Assembly: GCA_964518765.1 (NCBI GenBank) | Contig: CAZFJC010000034.1 | Coordinates: forward strand, 1 to 15,717 | Direction: 5' to 3' | DNA length: 15,717 nt | DNA from: CAZPNX01 sp964518765 | Lineage (GTDB): Bacteria > Edwardsbacteria > AC1 > EtOH8 | Part shown: positions 1-8,263 of the stretch, piece by piece | Numbering within the stretch: position 1 is the stretch's first letter | Layout of the letters: each line of letters begins with the position of its first letter | The notes under the pieces: generated by a model | What the model was told of the DNA's origin: nothing | Database searches by the model: none | The model's input: the letters and a program-made list of their open reading frames with translations, nothing else | Position numbers and translations under genes: made by a program

Positions 1-73
1 ACAGAAGTCTCGAAAATCGCCATTTTTTAGTCCGAAACCTTAGGGTATTACCAAACCAATAAATCAGATAAAC

Positions 74-1417
74 ATGCCGGCAGTAGATCCCTCAAAACGG
101 GCCTGGGTGGTCTCGGTGGACATGGGCTACGGCCACCAGCGGGCGGCCTATCCCTTAAACGAGATCGCCAACGAGCGCATCATCACCGCCAACAACGACC
201 AGATGGTCTCGGACCGGGAGCGATCTATCTGGCACTGGACCCGGCTTGGCTACGAGACGGTCTCCCGGCTCAAGGGCATACCGTTCTTTGGCAGGCTCAT
301 CTTCGGGTTCTACGACAGCCTGCAGTCCATCGCTCCGTTCTATCCCTTCAAGGTTGACTCCAGGCCCACCCCGACGGTGCGTCGTCTGAAAAGGCTGATC
401 AAGCGCTGGGGGCTGTGCCGGAGCTTGATCGACTACGTGCGGCGCGAGGAACTGCCCCTGGTGGCCACCCACTTCATTCCGGCCCTGGCCGCCGACTACC
501 TGGGGCTGGACAGGATCTATTGCGTGGTCACCGACACCGACATCAACCGGGCTTGGGCCATCGATCGACCACAGGACACCAGGATCACCTACCTGGCCCC
601 CAGCCGCCATGCCACCATGCGCCTCCGGCAGTACGGAGTGCCAGAGCAGCGCATCATCTTGACTGGGTTCCCGCTGCCGCGGGAGAACGTGGGCGGCCCG
701 GACCAATCGGTGCTCAAAAGCGACCTGGCCCAACGCCTGCCCAACTTGGACCCCAATCGCAAGTTTCTCTCCAAGTACGAGGAGACGGTCAAGAAGCACT
801 TGGGCTATCTGCCATCACGCAGCGACCATCCGCTGACCCTGACCTACATGGTGGGCGGGGCCGGGGCTCAGAGCGAGATCGGCGTCACCCTGGTCAGATC
901 ACTACTGGGGAAGATCCAGCAGGGCAAGATACTGGTGAACCTGGTGGCCGGCACTCGGCTGGACGTGGCTTCGTACTTCAAGCAGGAGATGGAGGCCCTG
1001 GGGGTGCGCTCCGGGGGGCGGTTCGGGGTCAGGGTGATCCACGCCCTGGACAAGCGGGCCTACTTCCAGGCCTTCAACCAGGAGCTGCACCACACCGACA
1101 TCATCTGGACCAAGCCCTCGGAGATGTCGTTTTATACCGCCCTGGGCATCCCCATCATCATCGCCCCGCCGGTGGGGGCCCACGAGAAGTTCAACCAGCA
1201 ATGGCTGAGTCACATCGGCTCCGGCTTCGTCCAGGAGGACCCCAAGTACGTGGACCAGTGGCTGTTCTACGTGCTGGAGACCGGCAAGTACGCCGAGGCC
1301 GCCTGGGACGGGTTCATGGAGGCGCCCAGCCTGGGGACCTACAACATCGAAAAAGCCATTTTCGATAGATCCGAAATCCATAATCAGAAGCACGAATCTC
1401 AATTCTCCGGACAGTAA
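74..1417 (+). CDS. GT-B glycosyltransferase-like protein (MurG / MGDG synthase-like)
   Basis: The 447-residue protein has the landmarks of the GT28/MGDG-synthase group. It has an N-terminal DMGYGHQRAA loop (residues 16-25), VVTDTDINRAW (151-161) and APSRHATMRLRQYGVPEQRI followed by LTGFPLP (175-202), which closes the N-terminal Rossmann half. In the C-terminal half are a GGAGAQSE loop (261-268) and TKPSEMSFYTALGIPII (346-362) followed by AHEKFNQQW (369-377), corresponding to the nucleotide-sugar site. Family members move a sugar from a UDP donor to a lipid or cell-wall acceptor at the inner membrane face; the acceptor here is unknown. No signal peptide or membrane segment is visible. The ATG at 74 is the only usual start after the in-frame stop at 41-43, and no clear Shine-Dalgarno precedes it. 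The central insertion around residues 205-250 is unlike standard MurG, so a specialised or non-catalytic relative is possible. The fold is fairly sure; the substrate is not. Confidence 0.7.
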   Translation: MPAVDPSKRAWVVSVDMGYGHQRAAYPLNEIANERIITANNDQMVSDRERSIWHWTRLGYETVSRLKGIPFFGRLIFGFYDSLQSIAPFYPFKVDSRPTPTVRRLKRLIKRWGLCRSLIDYVRREELPLVATHFIPALAADYLGLDRIYCVVTDTDINRAWAIDRPQDTRITYLAPSRHATMRLRQYGVPEQRIILTGFPLPRENVGGPDQSVLKSDLAQRLPNLDPNRKFLSKYEETVKKHLGYLPSRSDHPLTLTYMVGGAGAQSEIGVTLVRSLLGKIQQGKILVNLVAGTRLDVASYFKQEMEALGVRSGGRFGVRVIHALDKRAYFQAFNQELHHTDIIWTKPSEMSFYTALGIPIIIAPPVGAHEKFNQQWLSHIGSGFVQEDPKYVDQWLFYVLETGKYAEAAWDGFMEAPSLGTYNIEKAIFDRSEIHNQKHESQFSGQ

Positions 1418-1446
1418 AGAGGGCCATCCAAACTTGTATTTTAAGG

Positions 1447-1468
1447 TCACGTGATTCGTTTTCGAATC
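1447..1468. promoter_or_regulatory. Palindrome plus inverted repeat in the glgP leader
   Basis: The 80-nt AT-rich gap before glgP contains a perfect 8-bp palindrome, TCACGTGA (1447-1454). It overlaps a perfect 6-bp inverted repeat, GATTCG-TTTT-CGAATC (1453-1468). The octamer CGAATCTC at 1463-1470 also occurs at 1393-1400, near the end of the upstream gene. No convincing -35/-10 pair was found. The arrangement could be an operator or a weak RNA hairpin ahead of the ribosome site AGAAGG (1480-1485). The symmetry is seen directly; the function is inferred. Confidence 0.3.
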
Positions 1469-1497
1469 TCTAATTTAAAAGAAGGCCACTACATAAG

Positions 1498-3993
1498 ATG
1501 TCGAGCATGAGTAACCGGAACGGAAAGAACGGGTCGGTGGCGGTGGCCAAGAAAGGCTTGGACAAGGCTTCCATCAAGCGTTCCTTCTGGGAGAACCTGA
1601 CTTTCTCCCTGTCCAAAGACAAGTATTCAGCCACCAAGCGCGACTACTTCCAGAGCCTGGCGCTGACGGTGCGCGACCGGCTGGTGGAGCGCTGGAGCCG
1701 CACCCAGCAGACCTACTATCAGACCGACGCCAAAAGGGTATACTACCTGTCGCTGGAGTTTTTGATAGGAAAACTCCTCAAGTCCAGCCTGTTGAATTTG
1801 GGCATGGAGGAGGCGGCCGCTCAGGCCATGGAGGAGATGGGCTTCGATCTGGAGGATATTGCCGACACCGAATGGGACGCCGGCCTGGGAAACGGCGGCC
1901 TGGGCCGTCTGGCGGCCTGCTACCTGGACTCCATGGCCACCCTGGGCCTGCCGGCATACGGCTACGGCATTCTCTATGAGTACGGCATCTTCTTTCAGAG
2001 GATTATAGGCGGCCACCAGGTGGAGACACCGGACAACTGGATGCGCTACGGCAGCCCCTGGATGTTTCCCCGCCCGGAGAACCTGTACCCGGTCAAGTTC
2101 TATGGCCGTCCCGAAGTATCCCAGCATTCCGACGGCCGCCCCCGCTTCAACTGGGTGGAGGCCGAGGAGGTTATGGCCATGGCCTATGACGTGCCGGTGC
2201 CGGGCTATGGCAACGGGACGGTAAACACCTTAAGGCTTTGGGCGGCCAAGTCCACCCGGGACTTCGACCTGCGCTACTTCAACAACGGCGATTATGTAGC
2301 CGCGGTCGAGGGCAAGAACCAGAGCGAGAACCTGTCCCGGGTGCTCTACCCCTCGGACAGCTTCTACGCGGGGCGGGAGCTCAGGCTAAAGCAGCAGTAC
2401 TTCTTCGTCTCGGCCACCCTCCAAGACGCCCTGCGACGCTACAAGAAGGTGCATTCCGGCCTGGAGGGCTTCGCCGACAAGGTTTTCTTTCAGCTTAACG
2501 ATACCCACCCGGCCATCGCCATTCCGGAGATGATGCGCCTGCTGATGGACGAGGAGGGCATGGAGTGGGACCAGGCCTGGGGCATCGTCTCCCGCATCTT
2601 CGGCTATACCAACCACACGGTGCTGCCCGAGGCCTTGGAGCACTGGTCGGCCTCCATGGTGCGACATCTCTTGCCCCGGCTGATGCAGATCATCGAGGAG
2701 ATCAACCGTCGCTTCCTAGAGGCGGTGTCCCAAAAATATCCCAAAGACCCAGAGCGAATCCGGCGGATGACCATCATTACCGATGGGGAAGACCCACAGG
2801 TGCGGATGGCCCAGCTGGCCATCGTGGGCAGCAGCCGGGTGAACGGCGTGGCCGAGCTGCACACCGGTATCCTCAAGAACAGGGTCTTCCCCGACTTCGA
2901 CCGGTTCTTTCCGGGCAAGTTCACCAATATCACCAACGGCATCTCCCACCGCCAGTGGCTCAGGAAGTGCAACCCGGACCTGGCTCGGCTGATAACCAAG
3001 CGGATAGGTCCGGGGTGGATGGACTCGCTGGACGACCTGAAGCGGCTGGAGGAGCTGTCCGCGGACCGACTGTTCCTGGAGAAATGGCAGATGGTCAAGC
3101 GCTCCAACAAGCTGAGGCTGGCGGAGTACATCAAGCGGAGCAACGGCCTGGACGTCTCCCTCTACTCCATGTATGACTGCCAGGTGAAGCGGTTCCACGA
3201 GTACAAGCGCCAGCTCTTAAACATCATGGGCGTCATCGCCCACTACCGGCAGCTCAAGGAGGGCAAGGGCAACGGCTGGGCGCCCCGCACCGCAATCTTC
3301 GCCGGCAAGGCCGCCCCCAGCTACTACATGGCCAAGCTGATAATCAAGCTGATCAACTCGGTGGCCGAAGTCGTCAACGGCGATCCCGAGGTCGGGGACT
3401 CATTGAAGGTGGTCTTTTTGGCCAACTACGGGGTCAGCCTGGCCGAGATCATCATCCCGGCGGCCGATCTCTCCCAGCAGATATCCACCGCCGGCTGGGA
3501 GGCCTCGGGCACCGGCAACATGAAGTTTGCCCTCAACGGCGCCCTGACCCTGGGGACTTTGGACGGGGCCAACATCGAGATCAGGGAAGCGGTGGGGGCG
3601 GACAACTTCTTCCTTTTCGGGCTGACGGCCGAAGAAGTAGTGGAAAGGCAGCGCCAGGGCTATCGCCCCCGCCAGCTGTACGAATCTCAGCCGGAGCTCA
3701 AAGCGGTCGTCGACGACATCGCCGGTGGTCGTTTCTGTCCCGAGGAGCCCGACTTGTTCAAGCCGATAGTAGACTCCCTGCTGGGCGAAGACAGGTTCAT
3801 GGTGCTGGCCGATTTCGCTTCCTACCTGGAATGTCTGAAAAGAACCCACGCCGCCTACCGCGGCTGGGAGCAATGGGCCAGGATGTCGGTAGTCAACACC
3901 GCCAATATGGGTCGCTTCACCAGCGATCGGTCCGTTCGCGAATACAACCAGAAGATCTGGGGGCTGACCCCGGTGCCCATCGAGGCTGAATGA
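1498..3993 (+). CDS. glgP: Glycogen/starch alpha-glucan phosphorylase (GT35)
   Basis: This PLP-dependent enzyme removes glucose units from alpha-1,4-glucan with phosphate, giving glucose-1-phosphate in the cytoplasm. At 831 residues it has the full length of bacterial and animal phosphorylases. Family motifs run in order: YYLSLEFLIGK (82-92), GLGNGGLGRLAAC (129-141), QLNDTHPAIAIPEM (332-345), TNHTVLPEALE (371-381), KRFHEYKRQLLN (564-575) and GKAAPSY (603-609). The PLP-lysine region EASGTGNMKFALNGA (668-682) places the Schiff-base lysine at K676. The usual TNGITPRRW-type motif reads TNGISHRQW (479-487), a modest deviation. The first 20 or so residues are a Ser/Asn/Lys-rich extension. AGAAGG lies 12 nt before the ATG, and a second ATG at 1507 is also possible. 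The upstream glycosyltransferase-like gene suggests a carbohydrate context, but no other glycogen gene is present. Confidence 0.96.
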   Translation: MSSMSNRNGKNGSVAVAKKGLDKASIKRSFWENLTFSLSKDKYSATKRDYFQSLALTVRDRLVERWSRTQQTYYQTDAKRVYYLSLEFLIGKLLKSSLLNLGMEEAAAQAMEEMGFDLEDIADTEWDAGLGNGGLGRLAACYLDSMATLGLPAYGYGILYEYGIFFQRIIGGHQVETPDNWMRYGSPWMFPRPENLYPVKFYGRPEVSQHSDGRPRFNWVEAEEVMAMAYDVPVPGYGNGTVNTLRLWAAKSTRDFDLRYFNNGDYVAAVEGKNQSENLSRVLYPSDSFYAGRELRLKQQYFFVSATLQDALRRYKKVHSGLEGFADKVFFQLNDTHPAIAIPEMMRLLMDEEGMEWDQAWGIVSRIFGYTNHTVLPEALEHWSASMVRHLLPRLMQIIEEINRRFLEAVSQKYPKDPERIRRMTIITDGEDPQVRMAQLAIVGSSRVNGVAELHTGILKNRVFPDFDRFFPGKFTNITNGISHRQWLRKCNPDLARLITKRIGPGWMDSLDDLKRLEELSADRLFLEKWQMVKRSNKLRLAEYIKRSNGLDVSLYSMYDCQVKRFHEYKRQLLNIMGVIAHYRQLKEGKGNGWAPRTAIFAGKAAPSYYMAKLIIKLINSVAEVVNGDPEVGDSLKVVFLANYGVSLAEIIIPAADLSQQISTAGWEASGTGNMKFALNGALTLGTLDGANIEIREAVGADNFFLFGLTAEEVVERQRQGYRPRQLYESQPELKAVVDDIAGGRFCPEEPDLFKPIVDSLLGEDRFMVLADFASYLECLKRTHAAYRGWEQWARMSVVNTANMGRFTSDRSVREYNQKIWGLTPVPIEAE

Positions 3994-4048
3994 ATCGGTA
4001 TCCTTGTTGATGACGGAAATCCGATAACTGGTATTTTAAGGAGCAGAG

Positions 4049-5830
4049 ATGGCAGACCAAGAGATGAGATGGGATCTTCAGGACATCGTGGCCAGGGGAA
4101 AGTTCGAGGAAATGTTCGCCAAAGCTGAGAGGGACATCAAGGCCCTCAGGGGGTCGCTGGGCCGCTATTCGCCCGGCATGACAGAACGGGCCTTCCGCCG
4201 GGAGATGGAGTTTCACGAGAGGTTGTTGGACAGCCTGTCCCGGCTTTCCTCCTACTGCTCGCTGTGGGAGTCCACCGACCTCAAATCCCAAGACGCCAAA
4301 CTGCTGAAGTCGCGCACCGACAACCTGATGGTCAGGTACTCGGAGGCCGTCATCCCCCTCCACCACTGGCTCAAGGGCCTGCCGGTGAACGGCAAACAGC
4401 CGCTGGACGAGGCCAACGCCCGCAGGCTTTTCGCCTCCTTCTCCGACCTGAGCTATGTGCTGGGCCACATGCGCTCCCTGGCCCGGCACACCCTGGCCCC
4501 AGGCGAGGAGAGGATCATGGCCCGTAAATGGATCAGCGGGGCCGGGGCCTTGTCGGATATCTACGACGTTTTGGTGGACGGCTTCCGTTACGAGTTCCGG
4601 CCCCGGGGCGGCCGGCCTAAAACCTTCGACACCCAGGAGCCGCTTAGGAGCTACTTCTCCAGCCCCAAGGCATCCGAGAGGGAGGCTGCCTACCGGGCCG
4701 TCTTCGAACCCTACGGACGGAACCTAACCTCTCTGTTCCTGATCTACCAGGCCATCGTTAAAAACTGGGTTTCCGACTCGGAGCTGAGGAAACATCCCTC
4801 GCCCATATCCATGCGCAACGTCTACAACCAGGTTCCCGACAAGGCCATCAAGGTTCTGCTGAGGACGGTGGAAGCCAACGCCGGCCTTTTCCAGGATTTC
4901 TTCAGCTTTAAGGCCAGGATGCTGGGGACCAAGAAACTACGGCGCTACGACCTGTTGGCCCCGGTCGATAGGATGGAGAGGAACATGCCGCTGGATAAGG
5001 CCCGGCGTCTGGTGATCGATACCTTCCGCAGCTTCGCCCCTGGCTTCGCCGACCGGGCGGAGCAGGTATTTCGCGCCAAACACATCGACACCCATCCCAG
5101 GCAGGGCAAGCGGAGCGGCGCCTTCTGCTCCAACGTCGCCCCCGGGGTCTTGCCCTACGTCCTGCTGAACTACACCGGCAATAGCTCCTCGGTGTCCACC
5201 ATGGCCCACGAGCTGGGGCACGCCATCCACGACATCTACGCCTCGGGGCACACCATCAGCGCTGCCGGCACCACCCTGCCCCTGGCCGAGACCGCTTCCA
5301 CCATCGCCGAGGTCATCGTCTTCGAGCGGCTGCTGGAGACCGCCAAGACGTCGCGGGAGAGGCGGGCCCTGTTGATGGAGAAGCTGGCCGACGCTTATTC
5401 CACCATCATCCGCCAAACCTATATCGTCAGGTTCGAGCTGGAGGCCCACCACCGCATGAACCAGGGGGTCAGGGCCGACGACCTGTGCCATACCTACCTG
5501 AGCCTATTGAGGGACCACTTCGGCTCGGCGGTGGAGGTGCCCGACGAGTTCCGTCTGGAGTGGGCCTACATCCCGCATATCTTCCATACCCCGTTCTACT
5601 GCTACGCCTACAGCTTCGGAGAGCTGCTGGCCCTGGCCCTCTATTCCCGTTACCGGTCCCAGGGCAGCGCCTTCGTACCAAAGGTTGAGAGAATCCTAGC
5701 CTACGGCAGCTCCAAGAGCCCGGAGGGCATCCTCCGGGAGGTGGGCATCGACATGTCCGACAGGAGATTTTGGCAGGGCAGCTTCGACATCCTGCGGGGC
5801 TGGCTGGACCAGTTGAAAAAGCTGGACTGA
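4049..5830 (+). CDS. pepF: M3 family oligoendopeptidase (PepF-type zinc metallopeptidase)
   Basis: The 593-residue protein matches the length and layout of oligoendopeptidase F, a cytoplasmic zinc enzyme that cuts short oligopeptides internally. The zinc motif HELGH is at 387-391 within STMAHELGHAIHD. The third ligand is probably E414 in PLAETASTIAE. The downstream HTPFYCYAYSFGELLAL (513-529) is the substrate-binding His/Tyr region of the family. The N-terminal half is the alpha-helical lid (M3 N-terminal domain, about 1-200). No signal peptide is present. AAGGAG at 4038-4043, 5 nt before the ATG, is one of the two strongest ribosome sites in the window. The 55-nt gap after glgP and the site's strength allow independent translation. 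The 11-mer GTATTTTAAGG that includes this site (4031-4041) also occurs at 1436-1446 in the glgP leader. Confidence 0.95.
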   Translation: MADQEMRWDLQDIVARGKFEEMFAKAERDIKALRGSLGRYSPGMTERAFRREMEFHERLLDSLSRLSSYCSLWESTDLKSQDAKLLKSRTDNLMVRYSEAVIPLHHWLKGLPVNGKQPLDEANARRLFASFSDLSYVLGHMRSLARHTLAPGEERIMARKWISGAGALSDIYDVLVDGFRYEFRPRGGRPKTFDTQEPLRSYFSSPKASEREAAYRAVFEPYGRNLTSLFLIYQAIVKNWVSDSELRKHPSPISMRNVYNQVPDKAIKVLLRTVEANAGLFQDFFSFKARMLGTKKLRRYDLLAPVDRMERNMPLDKARRLVIDTFRSFAPGFADRAEQVFRAKHIDTHPRQGKRSGAFCSNVAPGVLPYVLLNYTGNSSSVSTMAHELGHAIHDIYASGHTISAAGTTLPLAETASTIAEVIVFERLLETAKTSRERRALLMEKLADAYSTIIRQTYIVRFELEAHHRMNQGVRADDLCHTYLSLLRDHFGSAVEVPDEFRLEWAYIPHIFHTPFYCYAYSFGELLALALYSRYRSQGSAFVPKVERILAYGSSKSPEGILREVGIDMSDRRFWQGSFDILRGWLDQLKKLD

Positions 5831-5898
5831 GGATATTCACCCGGCAGACTTCAAAGAGGCCAGAACACGGGTCCTGACGATCAAAGGTTTGGGTCCGC

Positions 5899-7308
5899 AT
5901 GGAAAACGCACCGGGGAGAGGCCACAAGTTCAACCGCCGTATCCTGTGGATAGGGAATAAAAATCCTTTTCCCTATCATATTGTATTGCGTAAATTTCAA
6001 GTGCTTAAGCACGTTGGAAACTGGGATCAAGCCATGGAAACACTGGGTCCGGCCATGGCGGCAACGGTCGGGATTGGGGAGAAAAAATTACAGGCCGAGG
6101 TGCTTGAGCAGCTAGGAAATCTTAACTTGATTCAGGGACAAGCGGAGCAGGCTGATGAAATGCTCAGCAGGTCATTATCCCTTTACCGGGAGCTAGACGA
6201 TAAAACTGGGCAGGGGAAGGTACTGGGGGACCTTGGCACGCTATACCGCAATCGGGGCCTCTACCGGGAGGCTGAGGATCTATACCAGCGGCAGATGGAG
6301 ATAGCCGCACTGGTTGGAGACCGTAATGAGCTGGGAATGGCTTTGGAGAATCTAGCCAACCTTTTCTTGTACCAAGGCGATCTGGAAAGGGCTCTGGAGC
6401 ATTACGATCAAAGCCTCAGGATAGCCGAACAAGCCGGAAACAGGGTGGCCTTTTGCACCTTGATGCTCAACAAGGGCAACGTCTTTTATTACCGGGAGGA
6501 TTTCCGCAAAGCAGAAGAATGTTACAAGAGGAGTCTGGAAGAATCCCAAACATTAGGTTATAAAGCCAACATAGGTATGGCCCTGGGGGCATTAGGCAAC
6601 TGCTTCTTTGAGCAGGGCAGCTTGAAAATGGCCAGGGAAGCGTTTGCCGGCTGCCTGAGGATAAACCAGGAGCTCGGAAACAAGATCGGCCGAGCCAGGG
6701 CCTTGGGTAGCCTGGGGATGCTGGAAATACGCGAAGGGCGGAACAACGAAGCTATCGGGTTCCTTGAGGAGAGCCTGGGCATTTTCGAATCCATCAAAGA
6801 CAAGCAGGACGAAGCGGTAACCCTCAGCCTCGTCTCCCAGGCCTATCTTAAAATGGGCCGTTCTGCCCAGGCAGCCGAAAAATTGGACCGGGCCCTGCTG
6901 ATAGCGCGAGAAACGAAGTTGGGCCACTACCTTCCTGAATTCATGCAGAGGCGGGCTGAAGTATATTTCGCGTCCGAGGAGATCGAGAAGGCCGACATGC
7001 TTTGCCGGGAGGCCAGATCGCTGGCGGAAACTGCGGGCAGAAAAGAGGTCGTCTTCGATTGCGAAATCCTGGGCTGCAGGATTCTGGCCCGGAATGACCG
7101 CCGGGCGGCGGTTAAAAAACTCAGGGAGATGTTGGATAAGGCGGAAAACGAGAGGGAGTCCGCTTGCCTAAGTTATGAGTTATTCAATCTGACCGGTTCG
7201 GTCGACGACCGGACCCAGGCATTGTCCAAGTGCCGCAAGCTTTTAGAGGACGGGCAAGGGCCGGAATGGGCGGAACGGATCGAACAGATGGAGAAAGCCT
7301 CCAAATGA
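5899..7308 (+). CDS. TPR protein 1, upstream of the Liv transporter
   Basis: The 469-residue protein is almost entirely tetratricopeptide repeats of the 40-residue kind (kinesin-light-chain/LGN-like). The repeat signature recurs at residues 32, 72, 112, 152, 192, 232, 272, 312 and 352, a strict 40-residue period; examples are LGNLNLIQGQ, LGTLYRNRGL and LGNCFFEQGS. Before the repeats is a non-TPR segment with GHKFNRRILW (8-17), and after them a helical cap with LTGSVDDRTQAL (431-442). Both are matched in the TPR protein at 11810-13255, so the two are paralogs. No signal peptide or membrane segment is seen, so it is probably cytoplasmic. Such repeats usually bind protein partners, and no catalytic domain is visible. 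The first 150 bases are visibly AT-richer than the neighbouring genes and contain two inverted repeats. It lies 49 nt upstream of livH, probably co-transcribed. The ATG at 5899 follows AAAGG at 5883-5887. The partner is unknown. Confidence 0.88.
   Translation: MENAPGRGHKFNRRILWIGNKNPFPYHIVLRKFQVLKHVGNWDQAMETLGPAMAATVGIGEKKLQAEVLEQLGNLNLIQGQAEQADEMLSRSLSLYRELDDKTGQGKVLGDLGTLYRNRGLYREAEDLYQRQMEIAALVGDRNELGMALENLANLFLYQGDLERALEHYDQSLRIAEQAGNRVAFCTLMLNKGNVFYYREDFRKAEECYKRSLEESQTLGYKANIGMALGALGNCFFEQGSLKMAREAFAGCLRINQELGNKIGRARALGSLGMLEIREGRNNEAIGFLEESLGIFESIKDKQDEAVTLSLVSQAYLKMGRSAQAAEKLDRALLIARETKLGHYLPEFMQRRAEVYFASEEIEKADMLCREARSLAETAGRKEVVFDCEILGCRILARNDRRAAVKKLREMLDKAENERESACLSYELFNLTGSVDDRTQALSKCRKLLEDGQGPEWAERIEQMEKASK
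5949..6012 (+). other. Inverted repeat and palindrome in the 5' coding part of TPR gene 1
   Basis: A perfect 9-bp inverted repeat, GATAGGGAA (5949-5957) and TTCCCTATC (5969-5977), with an 11-nt A/T-rich loop, lies inside the coding sequence. It is followed by a perfect 12-bp palindrome, GTGCTTAAGCAC (6001-6012). The stretch is AT-rich compared with its surroundings. In the mRNA the first element would form a stem-loop about 50 nt after the start codon. The paralogous gene has no equivalent at this place. Whether it is a regulatory structure, a binding site or chance is not decidable from one sequence. Confidence 0.3.
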
Positions 7309-7357
7309 AGAATGAGCGGCAAGGCGGCTTTTCCAAGGCTGAAATCGTGTAAACAGA

Positions 7358-8263
7358 ATGCTCCTACAGCAGCTCCTCAACGGCCTGACCCTGGGCTCCA
7401 TCTATGCCCTGATCGCCCTGGGCTACACCATGGTCTACGGCATACTGGAGTTCATCAACTTCGCCCACGGCGAGATCTACATGCTCGGGGCCTACTTCGC
7501 CGTCATCGCCCTGGGCCTGCTCACCCAGTGGGGGGTGAACACCTGGACCGTCGCCCCGCTGCTGGTGATCCTCTTCGCCATGGCATTCTCGGCCGCCTGG
7601 GGCGGGACGGTGGAGCGCATCGCCTACCGGCCGCTGAGGCAGGCCCCCAGGCTCTCCCCGCTCATCTCGGCCTTGGGGGTCTCCATCTTCCTGCAGAACC
7701 TGGTGATGCTGACCCAGGGCGCCCGCGACCAGGTCTTCCGCAACGAGCTCCTGTTCCCCCAGTCCTTTGTTTCCGGCGGCCTAGGCCTTCCCGGCTGCCG
7801 CCTGTCATACGTCCAGATGACCATCATCGCCACCGCCCTGCTGCTGATGGCGGGCCTGACGTTGTTCATCACCCGGACCAGATTGGGGAGGGCCATGAGG
7901 GCGGTGGCCCAGGACCAGCGGATGGCCAGGCTGTGCGGCATCAACATCGACGGCATCATCCGCCTGACCTTCGTGCTGGGCTCGGCCCTGGCAGCGGCCG
8001 CCGGCGTTCTGGTGGCCATGTACTACGGCCTGGTCAACTTCTATATCGGCTATGTGGCCGGCCTTAAGGCCTTCATTGCCGCGGTGGTGGGCGGCATCGG
8101 ATCGGTGCCCGGGGCCATGCTGGGCGGACTTCTCCTGGGGATGGCCGAGTCCTTCGGGGCCGGGTACCTCTCGGCCGAGTACAAGGACGTTTACGCCTTC
8201 GTCATCCTGATAGCGGTTCTTTTAATCAGACCGCAGGGCATCATGGGAGGCAAGAGCCAGTGA
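7358..8263 (+). CDS. livH: Branched-chain amino acid-type ABC transporter permease LivH
   Basis: This is one of the two membrane subunits of a high-affinity Liv-type importer. The 301-residue sequence opens with LNGLTLGSIYALIALGYTMV (7-26) and then GILEFINFAHGEIYMLGAY (28-46), the classic LivH start. The cytoplasmic coupling loop RAMRAVAQDQRMARLCGI (178-195) contacts the ATPase. GLKAFIAAVVGGIGSVPGA (235-253) and the terminal RPQGI (291-295) are also family-typical. About eight hydrophobic segments are visible, as expected. The ATG at 7358 is the only reasonable start, because an in-frame stop lies at 7340-7342; no strong Shine-Dalgarno precedes it. The stop overlaps the start of livM by 4 nt (GTGA), so the two are translationally coupled. 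The family carries Leu/Ile/Val but also urea, amides and aromatic acids, so the substrate is open. Confidence 0.95.
   Translation: MLLQQLLNGLTLGSIYALIALGYTMVYGILEFINFAHGEIYMLGAYFAVIALGLLTQWGVNTWTVAPLLVILFAMAFSAAWGGTVERIAYRPLRQAPRLSPLISALGVSIFLQNLVMLTQGARDQVFRNELLFPQSFVSGGLGLPGCRLSYVQMTIIATALLLMAGLTLFITRTRLGRAMRAVAQDQRMARLCGINIDGIIRLTFVLGSALAAAAGVLVAMYYGLVNFYIGYVAGLKAFIAAVVGGIGSVPGAMLGGLLLGMAESFGAGYLSAEYKDVYAFVILIAVLLIRPQGIMGGKSQ

Noticed and set aside
155..799. Long minus-strand open frame of 214 codons opposite the glycosyltransferase-like gene
   Set aside because: Gly/Val/Asp/Gln-rich translation with no family motif, fully antisense to a gene with clear conserved motifs; an expected by-product of GC-rich codon use.
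415..1368. Plus-strand +1/+2-frame open frame of 317 codons within the same gene
   Set aside because: Pro/Arg/Gly/His-rich shadow translation; the overlapping frame carries all the recognisable motifs.
3994..4025. ATCGG ... CCGAT inverted repeat directly after glgP as a terminator
   Set aside because: Only 5 bp with a long loop and internal mismatches, and no T-run follows; too weak to call.
7312..8067. Plus-strand open frame of 251 codons starting before livH
   Set aside because: Arg/Pro/His-rich, low-complexity translation overlapping livH in another frame; the livH frame is unmistakable.
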